From Pseudonocardia sp. TRM90224 (GTDB lineage: Bacteria > Actinomycetota > Actinomycetes > Mycobacteriales > Pseudonocardiaceae), in the NCBI RefSeq assembly GCF_021245725.1, contig NZ_JAJGSX010000003.1:822416-886415 (forward strand): DNA of 64,000 nucleotides. Direction: 5' to 3'. Below are positions 41,228 through 52,486 of this stretch, one piece after another. Positions within the stretch are counted from its first letter, which is position 1; each line of letters begins with the position of its first letter. A model generated the notes under the pieces. It saw only the letters and a list, made by a program, of their open reading frames with translations, had not been told where the DNA came from and searched no databases. The position numbers and the translations under genes are program-made.

Positions 41228-43048
41228 TCAGCCGGTGCCCGCGCCGGTGGTTATGCCGTACCCGCGGATCTTGCGGTAGATCGTCGCGCGGGACATGCCC
41301 AGGTGGCGGGCCGCCTCGGCCTTGTTGCCGTTGTTGTCCAGCAGCGCGTCGACGATCGCGTCGCACTCGATCGCCTCCAGGGGCGTGAGCACCCGGCGGG
41401 TGATCGCGTGCGTCTCCGGTGGCAGGTCGGCCGGCACGACGACGCCGGCGCGGCGGCGCGCCACGACCTTGCGCAGCACCTGGTAGAGCTGCTCGACGTT
41501 GCCGGGCCAGCGGTTGCGCATCAGCACCCGCAGCGCTTCGGGCGAGCAGGTCAGCTCCGAACCGCGGGTGAGCCGGGCGATCAGGTGCGGCACCAGCTCC
41601 GCGACGTCCTCGACGTGGTGGCGCAGCGGTGGCACCTCGACCGTCCGCGGGAACGACTCCAGCAGGTTGGCGGCCTCGCCGCCGGCGAGACCGCCGCTGC
41701 TGACGGTCGCGACGACCCACGGCCGATCGGGGTCGGTCGACTCGCGGTGCGGCTCGAGCGCGTCGGCCAGCGTCTGCATGCCCTCCGTCGTCAACCGGTC
41801 GACGTGGGTGAGCACCAGCGTGCCGCCACCGGTCTCCAGCTCCTCGATGACGTCGGCGATCCAGCGTGGGCCGTAGTCGTCGGCGTCAAGTATCCGCAGG
41901 TGGGCGGCCGGCGAACGCATCTGGTGGGTGGCCTTGGCGACCGTCGTCTTGCCGGTGCCCGCTTCGCCCTCCAGCACCAGCCACTCGCGGCTCTGGAAGT
42001 GCCGGTCGATCGCCTGGCAGCACTTCGCCCACAGCATGCTGGAGCCGACGGCGGCCGACAGCGGCGAGGCGTGCCCGCCGGCGAGGCTGCGGGGCTTCTG
42101 GGCGATCTCCGGGGGCGCGAGCTGGACGTGCAGCACGCCGCCCGCGATGCCCTGCCGGATCCAGCTCGGCCGCACCTGCACGCGCGCGACGGCCCCGCTG
42201 GGCAGGTCGAGCATCAGCAGGCGGCGCCCGGTGTTCATGGCCTCGCTGGCGCCGGCGATGAGCGCGACCTGGTCGGCGGGGTCGATCAGCTCCCGCGCCT
42301 TGTCGTTCATCATCACCAGGTCGGGGCTGATGCCGAAGACGGCGCCGCGGTGCCGCCGGCACGCCGTGAGGTAGTCGTGCAGCAGCGCCAGCTCACGCGG
42401 CCCCGACTGGTCGAGCAGTGCGCCCTCGATCTGGCGGGCGATCCGGGCGACCGCAGTGGACATGAACCGGCCGGCGTCGCGACGCCAGCACGTCAGGTCG
42501 ACGACGCCGAGCAGCTTGCCGCTGACCGGGTGCCAGATCGGGGCGCCGGCACAGGCGAGGTCGGCGAGGTTCTCGACGTAGTGCTCGTGGCCGAACACCT
42601 GGGCGGGCCCGCGGCCCTCCAGCGCGGTGCCGATGCCGTTGGTGCCGATGAACTTCTCCGCATAGCTGAACCCGGGCGCCAGCCACACCTTGTCCAGGTG
42701 CTGGTGCAACGCCGAGTCGCCGGTGCGGCGGTCGAGCACCACGCCGTCGGCATCGGTGAGGATGACGCTGACGGGCTCGGTCGCCATTTGGTCGGCCACG
42801 TCGGAGAGAATCGGCGAAGCGGCCCGCGACAGCGGCGAGTCCGGTTCGAGATCGAAGTCGTTCGAGAGCTCGATGTTGTCTGATGTGACGTGCCATTCTC
42901 GCGATCGCGTCCAGGACGCGAGAATGGAGTCGCGGACGACGCCGGCTTCGATCTTGTTCTCGACGATGAAGGACGTACGGGCGCGCACGAGACTCTCGGC
43001 GGTCCCGTCGGGCCGTCGAAGTACTGGGCCTTGGTTGGCGAGTGCCAA
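41228..43048 (-). CDS. mimR: MimR-like Fis-family activator
   Basis: A 606-residue regulator of the AcoR/PrmR type. A GAF sensor lies at about 90-215, a modified AAA domain from 345 to 530 with Walker A GEAGTGKT (361-368), and a Fis-type HTH at 560-598 (NKAEAARHLGMSRATIYRKI). The L1 GAFTGA loop needed to contact sigma-54 is absent, in line with actinobacteria lacking that factor. The start is TTG 43048. GAGGAGGG (43055-43062) lies six bases upstream, which decides it over upstream ATGs. It is divergent from mimA, which it probably activates. Confidence 0.85.
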   Translation of the reverse strand: MALANQGPVLRRPDGTAESLVRARTSFIVENKIEAGVVRDSILASWTRSREWHVTSDNIELSNDFDLEPDSPLSRAASPILSDVADQMATEPVSVILTDADGVVLDRRTGDSALHQHLDKVWLAPGFSYAEKFIGTNGIGTALEGRGPAQVFGHEHYVENLADLACAGAPIWHPVSGKLLGVVDLTCWRRDAGRFMSTAVARIARQIEGALLDQSGPRELALLHDYLTACRRHRGAVFGISPDLVMMNDKARELIDPADQVALIAGASEAMNTGRRLLMLDLPSGAVARVQVRPSWIRQGIAGGVLHVQLAPPEIAQKPRSLAGGHASPLSAAVGSSMLWAKCCQAIDRHFQSREWLVLEGEAGTGKTTVAKATHQMRSPAAHLRILDADDYGPRWIADVIEELETGGGTLVLTHVDRLTTEGMQTLADALEPHRESTDPDRPWVVATVSSGGLAGGEAANLLESFPRTVEVPPLRHHVEDVAELVPHLIARLTRGSELTCSPEALRVLMRNRWPGNVEQLYQVLRKVVARRRAGVVVPADLPPETHAITRRVLTPLEAIECDAIVDALLDNNGNKAEAARHLGMSRATIYRKIRGYGITTGAGTG

Positions 43049-43375
43049 GCGATGCCCTCCTCGGCGCAGTGGTGGGACTCCGCTGCAATGCGGAGCCTGC
43101 GCCATTGGAAGGTACCGGGTACGGCCGCGCAGAGGCACAGCCAACTGCGCACAGTCTCATATTGAGACCTCGGCGCCTCATCCGGGGCGGTGTGATTCCC
43201 AGCACGAGGCAACGGCGCGCGTTCGGAATCTGCGTCGAGGTCTCGGGTCACCTCCGCTGCCGGCGCCACCCGCGCCACGGTCCGGCACCGCGGACGGGGG
43301 CAGACCACGGGGGACGTCCCGCGCACCGCGCAGCACGGACGCGTCTCCCGGCCCACCACCACGTGAGGAGACACC
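43049..43375. promoter_or_regulatory. Divergent mimR-mimA intergenic region
   Basis: 327 bases with no gene. They hold the MimR candidate operator (43154-43168), the mimR ribosome site at its left end and the mimA site GAGGAGACACC at its right end. No sigma-54 GG/GC promoter is seen, matching the missing GAFTGA in MimR. Confidence 0.7.
43154..43168. promoter_or_regulatory. Perfect dyad GTCTCA-N3-TGAGAC, candidate MimR operator
   Basis: A 6-3-6 inverted repeat in the mim divergent promoter, 106 bases from the mimR start and 208 from the mimA start. It is in an AT-richer patch and is the clearest dyad in the region. Binding by MimR is inference. Confidence 0.45.
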
Positions 43376-45028
43376 GTGAGTCGGCAGAGTCTGGCTAAGG
43401 CTCACCAGAAGATCCAGGAACTCGCCTGGGAGCCGCAGTATCACGAGCCGTACATGAAGTACGGCACCGACTACACCTTCCGGAAGGCCTCCAAGAAGGA
43501 TCCGCTCAAGCAGGTTCTTCGGTCCTACTTCCCGATGCAGGAAGAAAAGGACCACCGCGTTTACGGCGCTTCCGACGGCGCTATTCGCGGCAACATGTTC
43601 CGGCAGGTCCAAGAGCGTTGGCTGGAGTGGCAGAAGCTCTTCCTGTCGATCATCCCGTTGCCGGAGGTATCGGCAGCGCGTTCGATGCCGATGCTGTTCC
43701 ACGTGGTTCCGAACCCGGAGCTGCACAACGGCCAGGCGATCCAGATGATCGATGAGGTTCGGCACTCGACGATCCAGCAGAACCTCAAGCGCCTTTACAT
43801 GAACAACTACATCGACCCAGCGGGCTTCAACAACAGCCTGCGCAACTTCCACAACGACTACTGCGGCACCATCGGCCGGCAGTTCGCCGAAGGATTCATC
43901 ACCGGTGACGCGATCACCGCGGCGAGCATCTACCTGACGATCGTCGCCGAGACGGCGTTCACGAACACCCTGTTCGTGGCCATGCCGGCCGAGGCGGCCG
44001 CAAACGGTGACTACCTGCTGCCCACCGTGTTCCACTCGGTGCAGTCGGACGAGTCGCGACACATCTCGAACGGCTACGCGACGCTGCTGATGGCACTGTC
44101 CGACGAGGACAACCGCCAGCTGCTGGAGCGCGACCTGCGCTACGCGTGGTGGAACAACCACCGCGTGGTCGACGCCGCGATCGGCACGTTCATCGAGTAC
44201 GGCACCAAGGACCGGCGCAAGGACCGCGAGTCCTACGCCGAGATGTGGCGCCGTTGGATCTACGACGACTACTACCGCTCGTACCTGGTACCGCTCGAGA
44301 AGTACGGCCTGGTCATCCCGCACGACCTGATCGAAGAGTCGTGGAAGCAGATCTGGGAGAAGGGCTACGTCCACGAGGTCGCGCAGTTCTTCTGCACCGG
44401 TTGGCTCGCCAACTACTGGCGCATGGACGGCATGACCGACACGGACTTCGAGTGGTTCGAGTACAAGTACCCGGGTTGGTACGACAAGTACGGTGCGTGG
44501 TGGGAGAACTACAACCGGCTCGCCACGCCGAACGGGCACAACCCGATCGTTTTCGAGCCCGTCGACTACGTCTACCCGAACCGCTGCTGGACCTGCATGG
44601 TGCCGTGTCTGGTCCGTGAGGACATCGTCACGGCCGAAGTGGACGGCGTGCACCGCACGTACTGCCACGAGGTCTGCCGCTGGACCGACGTCGAGGCGTT
44701 CCGCCCCACGTACATGGGCCGGGAAACCCCGAACATGGGCCGGCTCGTCGGCAAGCGGGAATGGGAGACGCTCTACCACGGCTGGAACTGGGCCGATGTG
44801 GTCGCCGACATGGGCTACGTCCGTGACGACGGCAAGACGATGACGGCACAGCCCCACCTCAACTTGGACCCCAAGAAGATGTGGACGCTGGACCACCTGC
44901 GGCGCTGCCCGCCGCTGCAGAGCCCGAACGTGCTGTTCAACGAGATGACCGATGAGCAGCGCACGGCATTCGTCGAGGACTACCGGCGTCAGGGGCCGGC
45001 AGGCCGACCGGCGCCCGCCAGCGCCTGA
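43376..45028 (+). CDS. mimA: Propane-type soluble diiron monooxygenase, large (alpha) subunit
   Basis: A 550-residue hydroxylase large subunit holding the diiron site that activates O2 for propane, phenol or ketone oxidation in the MimABCD/PrmABCD group. All six ligand positions are seen: Glu97, Glu127, His130 (DEVRH), Glu192, Glu226 and His229 (DESRH). Their spacing (30, 3, 62, 34, 3) is the same as in methane monooxygenase MMOH. GTG 43376 has GAGGAG upstream. It heads an operon with reductase, small subunit and coupling genes. The reductase gene lies after a hairpin gap (45043-45082). The exact substrate is not readable. Confidence 0.96.
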   Translation: MSRQSLAKAHQKIQELAWEPQYHEPYMKYGTDYTFRKASKKDPLKQVLRSYFPMQEEKDHRVYGASDGAIRGNMFRQVQERWLEWQKLFLSIIPLPEVSAARSMPMLFHVVPNPELHNGQAIQMIDEVRHSTIQQNLKRLYMNNYIDPAGFNNSLRNFHNDYCGTIGRQFAEGFITGDAITAASIYLTIVAETAFTNTLFVAMPAEAAANGDYLLPTVFHSVQSDESRHISNGYATLLMALSDEDNRQLLERDLRYAWWNNHRVVDAAIGTFIEYGTKDRRKDRESYAEMWRRWIYDDYYRSYLVPLEKYGLVIPHDLIEESWKQIWEKGYVHEVAQFFCTGWLANYWRMDGMTDTDFEWFEYKYPGWYDKYGAWWENYNRLATPNGHNPIVFEPVDYVYPNRCWTCMVPCLVREDIVTAEVDGVHRTYCHEVCRWTDVEAFRPTYMGRETPNMGRLVGKREWETLYHGWNWADVVADMGYVRDDGKTMTAQPHLNLDPKKMWTLDHLRRCPPLQSPNVLFNEMTDEQRTAFVEDYRRQGPAGRPAPASA

Positions 45029-45042
45029 GCGCGGGTCAGGCG

Positions 45043-45082
45043 AGGGGAGAGGCCGGCGGTGCGTTCCGCCGGTCCTCTCCCT
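45043..45082 (+). promoter_or_regulatory. Hairpin between mimA and mimB
   Basis: CCGGCGG and CCGCCGG form a 7-bp inner stem, continued by GAGAGG/CCTCTC with one bulged base, in the 112-base gap between mimA and mimB. It may be an RNA-processing or attenuation element that sets the large subunit level apart from the reductase. Confidence 0.5.
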
Positions 45083-45140
45083 GCCATGCCCGCACCAGGT
45101 TGTCCTGTCGTCACAATCGGAAAGGGTCCGAAGGTTCCCC

Positions 45141-46199
45141 ATGGGCGAGAAGCACATAGTGCGGTTCGAGCCTGTCGGCATCGAGATCGAGGTCGACGAG
45201 GACCAGACGATCCTGCGCGCCGCGGCCGAGCAGGGCGTGCAGCTCATGCACGGCTGCAAGGAAGGGCAATGCGCGGCGTGCAAGTCGTTCGTGCTCGAAG
45301 GCGAGGACATCGAACTCGACAAGTACTCGACGTTCGCGCTGCCCGATTACGAAAAGGAGGAAGGGTCGACGCTGCTCTGCAGGGCGCATGCCTATGAGGA
45401 TCTGGTGATCGAGCTCCTCAATTACGACGAGGAGATCATCCGATCCGGGCTGCCGCTGCGGAAAGGCGTGGCCGAGGTCGTCTCGAACGAGCCGGTGACG
45501 CACGACATGCGGCATCTGGTGCTGCGGCTCGTCGAGCCCGAGGAGATCAAGTTCTTCCCCGGGCAGTACCTCGACCTCACCGTGCCGGGCACGGACGAGT
45601 CGCGCTCGTTCTCGATGGCCAACACCCCCGGTCGGGAGGGTCGGTTCGAGTTCGTCATCAAGGTCTACCCGAACGGCCTGTTCTCGGAGTTCCTGGCGAA
45701 CACGCTGGCCGTCGGCGACCGGCTCGACGTCGAGGGGCCGTTCGGCACCTTCACGCTCCGCGAGAGCAGGACGTCGGAGATCGTGTTCGTGGGGGGCGGC
45801 GCGGGCATGGCGCCCGTGCTCGGCCTGCTGCGCTCGATGGCCGAACGCGGCGTGGAGCGCAAGGCGACCTTCTTCTACGGCGCACGCACCAAGCGCGACC
45901 TGTGCTTCGAGAAGGAGCTGCAGGCGCTCGAGGAGGAGCTGCCCGGGTTCACCTACGTCCCGGCACTCTCCGAGCCGTCCGACGGCGACGAGTGGGACGG
46001 CGACGTCGGTCTCATCACCGAGGTCGTGAAAAGCAAGTGCACCGATCTGAAAGGAATGGACGCCTACGTCTGCGGACCGCCGCCCATGGTGGACGCGGCA
46101 ATTCCGATGCTCACAGAACTTGGCGTGCGCGAGGAGAACATCTTCTACGACAAGTTCACCACCACTGGTGAACAAGGAGAAGGCGAGGACGGTCAGTGA
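45141..46199 (+). CDS. mimB: Diiron monooxygenase reductase (2Fe-2S, FAD, NADH)
   Basis: A 352-residue electron-transfer protein feeding the hydroxylase from NADH. The N-terminal plant-type ferredoxin domain binds 2Fe-2S through Cys39, Cys44, Cys47 and Cys80. The middle FAD domain has RSFSMANTP, and the C-terminal NAD domain has FVGGGAGMAPVL and CGPPPMVD. ATG 45141 is set by the ferredoxin start, 112 bases after mimA. The TGA overlaps the GTG of mimC. The order A-B-C-D is the mim/prm order. Confidence 0.95.
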   Translation: MGEKHIVRFEPVGIEIEVDEDQTILRAAAEQGVQLMHGCKEGQCAACKSFVLEGEDIELDKYSTFALPDYEKEEGSTLLCRAHAYEDLVIELLNYDEEIIRSGLPLRKGVAEVVSNEPVTHDMRHLVLRLVEPEEIKFFPGQYLDLTVPGTDESRSFSMANTPGREGRFEFVIKVYPNGLFSEFLANTLAVGDRLDVEGPFGTFTLRESRTSEIVFVGGGAGMAPVLGLLRSMAERGVERKATFFYGARTKRDLCFEKELQALEEELPGFTYVPALSEPSDGDEWDGDVGLITEVVKSKCTDLKGMDAYVCGPPPMVDAAIPMLTELGVREENIFYDKFTTTGEQGEGEDGQ

Positions 46200-47391
46200 C
46201 TACCGAGACGACCACAGAGCGCCCAGAACGCAGCGTTCCCAAACCACAGTTCACCGATGCTGAGGCCGGTGCTCGGGAGTTTCCGGACTCGGGTGCCAGC
46301 GCACGGCGCTACAACTATTACAAGCCGGCCAAGCGCAAGCAGACGCACTACGAGGACGTGACCGTCGACGTCCAGCCCGACCCGCGGCACTACCTGTCGC
46401 AGGGCTGGATCTACGGCTTCGCCAACGGCGACGCGGGCTACCCGCTGCACTGGACGAAGTTGAAGGCGTGGGGCGTCGACCTGCCCGAACCCGAGCGCGG
46501 CCCGGGCACCGGTGGCGGCGGCAAGGACCTCGAATGGCCCGCGCACGGCTGGCACGAGTTCCGCGACCCCAACGAGGAGTGGGAGCTCACCTTCTACCGG
46601 TACAACGCCAACGTCGTCCGGCAGGTGAACCAGAACATCGAGAACGCGAAGCAGGCGAAGGCGTTCGATCAGTGGACGCCGAACTGGATCAACTTCGTCG
46701 AGCGCAACGTCGGCGCGTGGATGCACATCGAGCACATCCTCGGGCTCTACGTGTTCGCCGCGTGCAACCGGTCCGGCCCGACCAACATGCACAACACCGC
46801 CATGGCGGTGAACAGCATGCACAAGATCCGGTTCGCGCAGGACCTCGCGCTCTACAACCTGACGCTCTCCGAAGAGATCGAGAGCTTCGACGGTGCTGCG
46901 CACGTCGAGGCCTGGAACTCCGACGCCGAGTGGCAGGGCGTGCGGAAGGTGACCGAGGCGCTCACCGCCGTCGACGACGACTGGGGCGAGTCGATCTTCG
47001 CCACGAACGTCGTCTTCGAGCCGCTGCTCGGCGAGCTGTTCCGCAGCAACCTCGTGCAGCAGTGCGCGGCCGCCAACGGCGACTTCGTCACCCCGACCGT
47101 CATGGGTGCCGGCGAGTACGACTACGCACAACGCGACCTGCGCTGGACGCAGGCGTGCTTCGGCCCGCTGACGTCGGACCGCGAGTTCGCCGACCACAAC
47201 AAGGCGCTCATGCAGGGCTGGCTCTCGCACTGGGTGCCGCAGTGCCTCGACGCGGCCCGCACGTTGCAGCCGCTCTGGTCGCAGCCCGACCAGAAGCCGC
47301 CGCGGTTCGAGGACGCGCTCGACCGCGCGAAGAACAGGTTCGCCGGAATCCTTTCCGATCTTGGACTCGACGCACCCGAGGAGCTGAAGCA

Positions 47392-47395
<4 letters not shown>
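46196..47395 (+). CDS. mimC: Monooxygenase hydroxylase small (beta) subunit
   Basis: A 399-residue beta subunit that pairs with MimA but lacks the diiron ligands. Typical features are the N-terminal tail and the long helices (e.g. [20 protein letters not shown], then [22 protein letters not shown]). It starts at GTG 46196, overlapping the mimB stop, and its own stop overlaps the mimD start, so translation is coupled along the operon. Confidence 0.94.
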
Positions 47396-49543
<2,148 letters not shown>

Positions 49544-49547
49544 ACCC

Positions 49548-50651
49548 GTGTTCACCGTCGGTGGCAGGCAGACGTTCGTCGTCGACGCGCAGGTGCACGT
49601 CTGGGACGCCAGCCCGCACAACCAGGCGATCCCCGACGGTGAGCTGTACGCGACGGACCTGTTGCGCCGGCACCGCGAGCTCGACGGTGCCGGCGTACCG
49701 AGACATGAGGTGGAGCGCGTCTCGGAGCACAGCCTGACCCGTGACGTGTTCGAAGAGGGATACGTCGACCGGGCTGTGCTGCAACCCGTCGTGCTGGGGG
49801 ACCTGTTCGTGCTCGGGTTCAGCCCGCTCGAATGGCACGCGGAGATGGCCGGGTGGATGCCCGACCGGTTCGTGCTGAGCGGCGAGCTCGACCCGGACGG
49901 CGGGCAGCCGGGCGCCCGCGGGATGACCCCGCGGGTGCGCCGGTTCGACCTGCGAGGGCTGACGCTGTGCGAGCGGCGCAGACCGACGGGATGGCTGCGG
50001 CTCGGCGACCCGTGGCTGCGCAAGACGCTCGCCCGGTGCGGGCAGGCCGGCGCCGACGTCGTCCACATCGGGGTGGGGCCGTCGACCCGTCCGGCGCCGT
50101 GGCGGCGTGACCACCCACCACCCGTCGCCACGCGCCGACCCCCGCGGGTGCCGCGCTGGGCCGAGCCCGTCAAGGCGGGGTCGGCCCAGCCGGTGCGGGC
50201 CGGGGAGGCGGCGCGGGTGGCGCCGCCCGTGCCCGACGCCAGGCAGTTCCGCGAGCTGGCGGAGGCGCTGCCGGAGATCCGGTTCGTGCTCGGCGCGGGC
50301 TGCCTGCCCGGCTCGCAGCTGCTGCGGCTGGCAGCGCTGCCGAACGTGCACGTCATGCTCACGGAGATCCTGCCGTGGCTGGGCTCGCTCGACTTCGCGC
50401 ACGCGTTCGGCGGGCTGCTGGAGGCGTTCGGGCCGGAACGGCTGCTCTTCGGCAGCGGCTACCCGATGATGCGGCCGGGCCGGCTGGTCCGCGAGCTCGC
50501 GGCCTACCGGTTCCCGCCCGAGGTGGGGCACCGCTACCGCTTCGACGCCGCGGCCGTCCGGGCCGTGCTGGGCGGGAACGCGGCGCGGCTCTACCGGATC
50601 GCGCCCGCCGCGGCGCCGTCCGTCGTCGCCGCTGCGGCCGCCGGGGCCTAG
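49548..50651 (+). CDS. Degenerate amidohydrolase-family protein of the mim cluster
   Basis: A 367-residue relative of the TIM-barrel amidohydrolase that follows groEL in mim/prm clusters. Fold signatures are kept (VVDAQVHVWD, YVDRAVLQPVVLGD, LPNVHVMLTE, LLFGSGYP). Most metal-binding residues I expect from functional relatives are missing: the first HxH histidine is Gln, the mid-barrel second His is Gly, the late EHC-type His is Ala (LGAGCLPG) and the SDY Asp is Gly. So it is probably not a metal enzyme. GTG 49548 lies four bases after groEL. The TAG stop is part of a MITE-like element boundary (CTAG), so the original C-terminus may be cut. Confidence 0.75.
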   Translation: MFTVGGRQTFVVDAQVHVWDASPHNQAIPDGELYATDLLRRHRELDGAGVPRHEVERVSEHSLTRDVFEEGYVDRAVLQPVVLGDLFVLGFSPLEWHAEMAGWMPDRFVLSGELDPDGGQPGARGMTPRVRRFDLRGLTLCERRRPTGWLRLGDPWLRKTLARCGQAGADVVHIGVGPSTRPAPWRRDHPPPVATRRPPRVPRWAEPVKAGSAQPVRAGEAARVAPPVPDARQFRELAEALPEIRFVLGAGCLPGSQLLRLAALPNVHVMLTEILPWLGSLDFAHAFGGLLEAFGPERLLFGSGYPMMRPGRLVRELAAYRFPPEVGHRYRFDAAAVRAVLGGNAARLYRIAPAAAPSVVAAAAAGA

Positions 50652-50816
50652 GAGCGCCCTGAACAACTGGGACCTGCTGCGCGGCGCCCAGGCGGCGCCC
50701 TCGCGGCGTTGCGCGGATACGTCGATACAACAGCGGTATCGCCGCATCCGCGCGCCTTTCGATGACACCACCTGGACGCCGCTCGCTACGGCCCCAGTCG
50801 TTCAGGACCCTCCTAG
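50648..50816. mobile_element. MITE-like palindromic element, copy D-2
   Basis: 169 bp, bounded by CTAG, with imperfect terminal inverted repeats and strong similarity to copy D-1 over its whole length (both contain GTCGATACAACAGCGGTATC). It supplies the stop codon of the 49548 gene, and its right CTAG touches hairpin A1-4. It has no coding capacity. Confidence 0.8.
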
Positions 50817-50884
50817 AACTTCCCCACCGTTTTGGGCACTTGCGCGCTCCGCAGGCGCGCATCCACCCAAAACGGTGGGGAGAT
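50817..50884. repeat. Hairpin repeat family A, subtype 1 (copy A1-4)
   Basis: The arms are AACTTCCCCACCGTTTTG and CAAAACGGTGGGGAGAT, with a GCGCGC interior. It starts directly at the end of the MITE-like element D-2. Confidence 0.9.
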
Positions 50885-50892
50885 CGGGCCCG

Positions 50893-50961
50893 AGGTCCCC
50901 ACCGTTTTGCCAACCTGCACAGGCAGAACGGCGTGCAGGTTGGCAAAACGGTGGGGAAGTT
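50893..50961. repeat. Hairpin repeat family A, subtype 2 (copy A2-5)
   Basis: GGTCCCCACCGTTTTG and CAAAACGGTGGGGAAGTT, with CCAACCTGCA...TGCAGGTTGG inside. It is eight bases after copy A1-4 and precedes the MHS transporter gene. Confidence 0.9.
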
Positions 50962-51037
50962 GTGGTTGCGCCAGCGGTTGCCGGGGTACCGGGCCCGTCC
51001 TAGCGTGGCGGCACACTTCGGGGGAAAGGCCGGGTAG

Positions 51038-52378
51038 ATGGACCAGGAGAAGAGCGCGAAGGAGTCGGTCGAGGTCGACGAACCGACCGTGCGCAAGGCG
51101 GTCGGCGCCGCGGCCATGGGCAACCTCGTCGAGTGGTTCGACTACGGCATCTACAGCTACGTCACGATCTACATCGCGGCGAACTTCTTCCCCAACGACA
51201 GCGACGACTCGCACATCGCGCTCGTGCTCGCGCTGTTCGCCGTCGCCTACCTCGTGCGGCCGCTCGGCGGCGCGATCCTCGGCCCGCTCGGCGACCGGAT
51301 CGGGCGCAAGCGGGTGCTGGCGCTGACGATCGTGACGATGTCGGCCGCGAGCTTCGCGATCGGCCTGCTGCCGACGTTCGGGCTGGTCGGCTGGCTCGCG
51401 CCGATCCTGCTGGTGCTGGCGAGGCTCGTGCAGGGCTTCGCCACCGGAGGTGAGTACGGCGGCGCGGCGGCGTTCATCGCCGAGTACGCCCCCGACAAGC
51501 GACGCGGCTTCTACTGCAGCTTCCTGGAGTTCGGCACGACCGGCGGGTTCGTGCTCGCCGCCGCCTTGGTGACGGCGTTGCAGACCGGGCTGTCCGAGGC
51601 GGACATGGCGGCGTGGGGCTGGCGCGTGCCGTTCCTGATCGCCGGCCCGCTCGGGCTCGTCGGGCTCTACCTGCGCACCAAGCTGGAGGACACCCCGGCG
51701 TTCCTCGCGCTGGAGCAGCAGCACGAGGTCTCCGACTCGCCGCTGCGCGACGTGCTCACCAAGCACTGGCGTCCGGTGCTGGTCTGCATCGGGCTGGTGC
51801 TGTTCTACAACGTGGCCGTCTACACGGTGCTCTTCTACATGCCGACCTACCTGCAGACGACGTCCGGGCTCGAGGCGACCCCCGCGCTGCTCTACATCCT
51901 CGGCATGATGGTCGTGATCATGATCGTGATCATCCCGATCGGCGCGCTCTCCGACCGGATCGGCCGGAAACCGCTGATCATGACGTCGTGCGTCGGCTTC
52001 ATCGTGCTCTCCTACCCCGCGTTCATGCTGCTCGACTCCGGCACCGCGCTGGGCACGGTCGCGGGGCTGGCGATCCTCGGGCTGCTGCTCGTGCTGCTGA
52101 TGGGCACGATGTCGGCCACGCTGCCGGCGCTGTTCGACACCGACGTCCGCTACGGCGGCTTCTCGATCGGCTACAACGTCTCGACGTCGATCTTCGGCGG
52201 CACGGCCCCCGCGATCCTCGCGCTGCTGGTCGACAGCACGGGCAACAATGCGATCCCCGGCGCGTACGTCGCGATCGCCGCGCTGGTCTCGCTGGCCGCG
52301 GTGATCGTCCTGCGGGAGAGCGCGCGCCAGCCGCTCCCCGGAGCGCCGGCATCGGTGCTGAAGTCGACGGCCGCCTGA
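51038..52378 (+). CDS. MFS transporter, metabolite:H+ symporter (MHS) type
   Basis: A 446-residue symporter with 12 helices. The N-terminal GNLVEWFDYGIYSYV and GDRIGRKR after helix 2 are the family marks (as in ProP and ShiA). Likely substrates are proline/betaine, organic acids or aromatic acids. The gene starts at ATG 51038 after the hairpin pair. It lies beside the mim cluster, but a direct metabolic link is not shown. Confidence 0.9.
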   Translation: MDQEKSAKESVEVDEPTVRKAVGAAAMGNLVEWFDYGIYSYVTIYIAANFFPNDSDDSHIALVLALFAVAYLVRPLGGAILGPLGDRIGRKRVLALTIVTMSAASFAIGLLPTFGLVGWLAPILLVLARLVQGFATGGEYGGAAAFIAEYAPDKRRGFYCSFLEFGTTGGFVLAAALVTALQTGLSEADMAAWGWRVPFLIAGPLGLVGLYLRTKLEDTPAFLALEQQHEVSDSPLRDVLTKHWRPVLVCIGLVLFYNVAVYTVLFYMPTYLQTTSGLEATPALLYILGMMVVIMIVIIPIGALSDRIGRKPLIMTSCVGFIVLSYPAFMLLDSGTALGTVAGLAILGLLLVLLMGTMSATLPALFDTDVRYGGFSIGYNVSTSIFGGTAPAILALLVDSTGNNAIPGAYVAIAALVSLAAVIVLRESARQPLPGAPASVLKSTAA

Positions 52379-52486
52379 TCGCTCCCCGGTCGTCGATCAC
52401 GGTGGTTAGGCTGTGACAGCAAGCGGGACAGGCACGCGCTAGGCGGCAGGGTAGGCGCGTCTCCTCGACGTGCTCTGGAGACGCTC

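Noticed and set aside
41207..41230. Tandem 16-base duplication at the end of the flavoprotein gene
   Set aside because: Two copies only, in-frame within the last codons. Likely a small slippage event with no clear role.
43169..43375. Sigma-54 promoter for mimA
   Set aside because: No GG-N10-GC element found in the expected place, and MimR lacks GAFTGA.
52405..52420. TTAGGCT-like sequence upstream of the 52487 MFS gene as second iron box
   Set aside because: Only one half matches the IdeR consensus. The second half (GTGACA) does not form the dyad.
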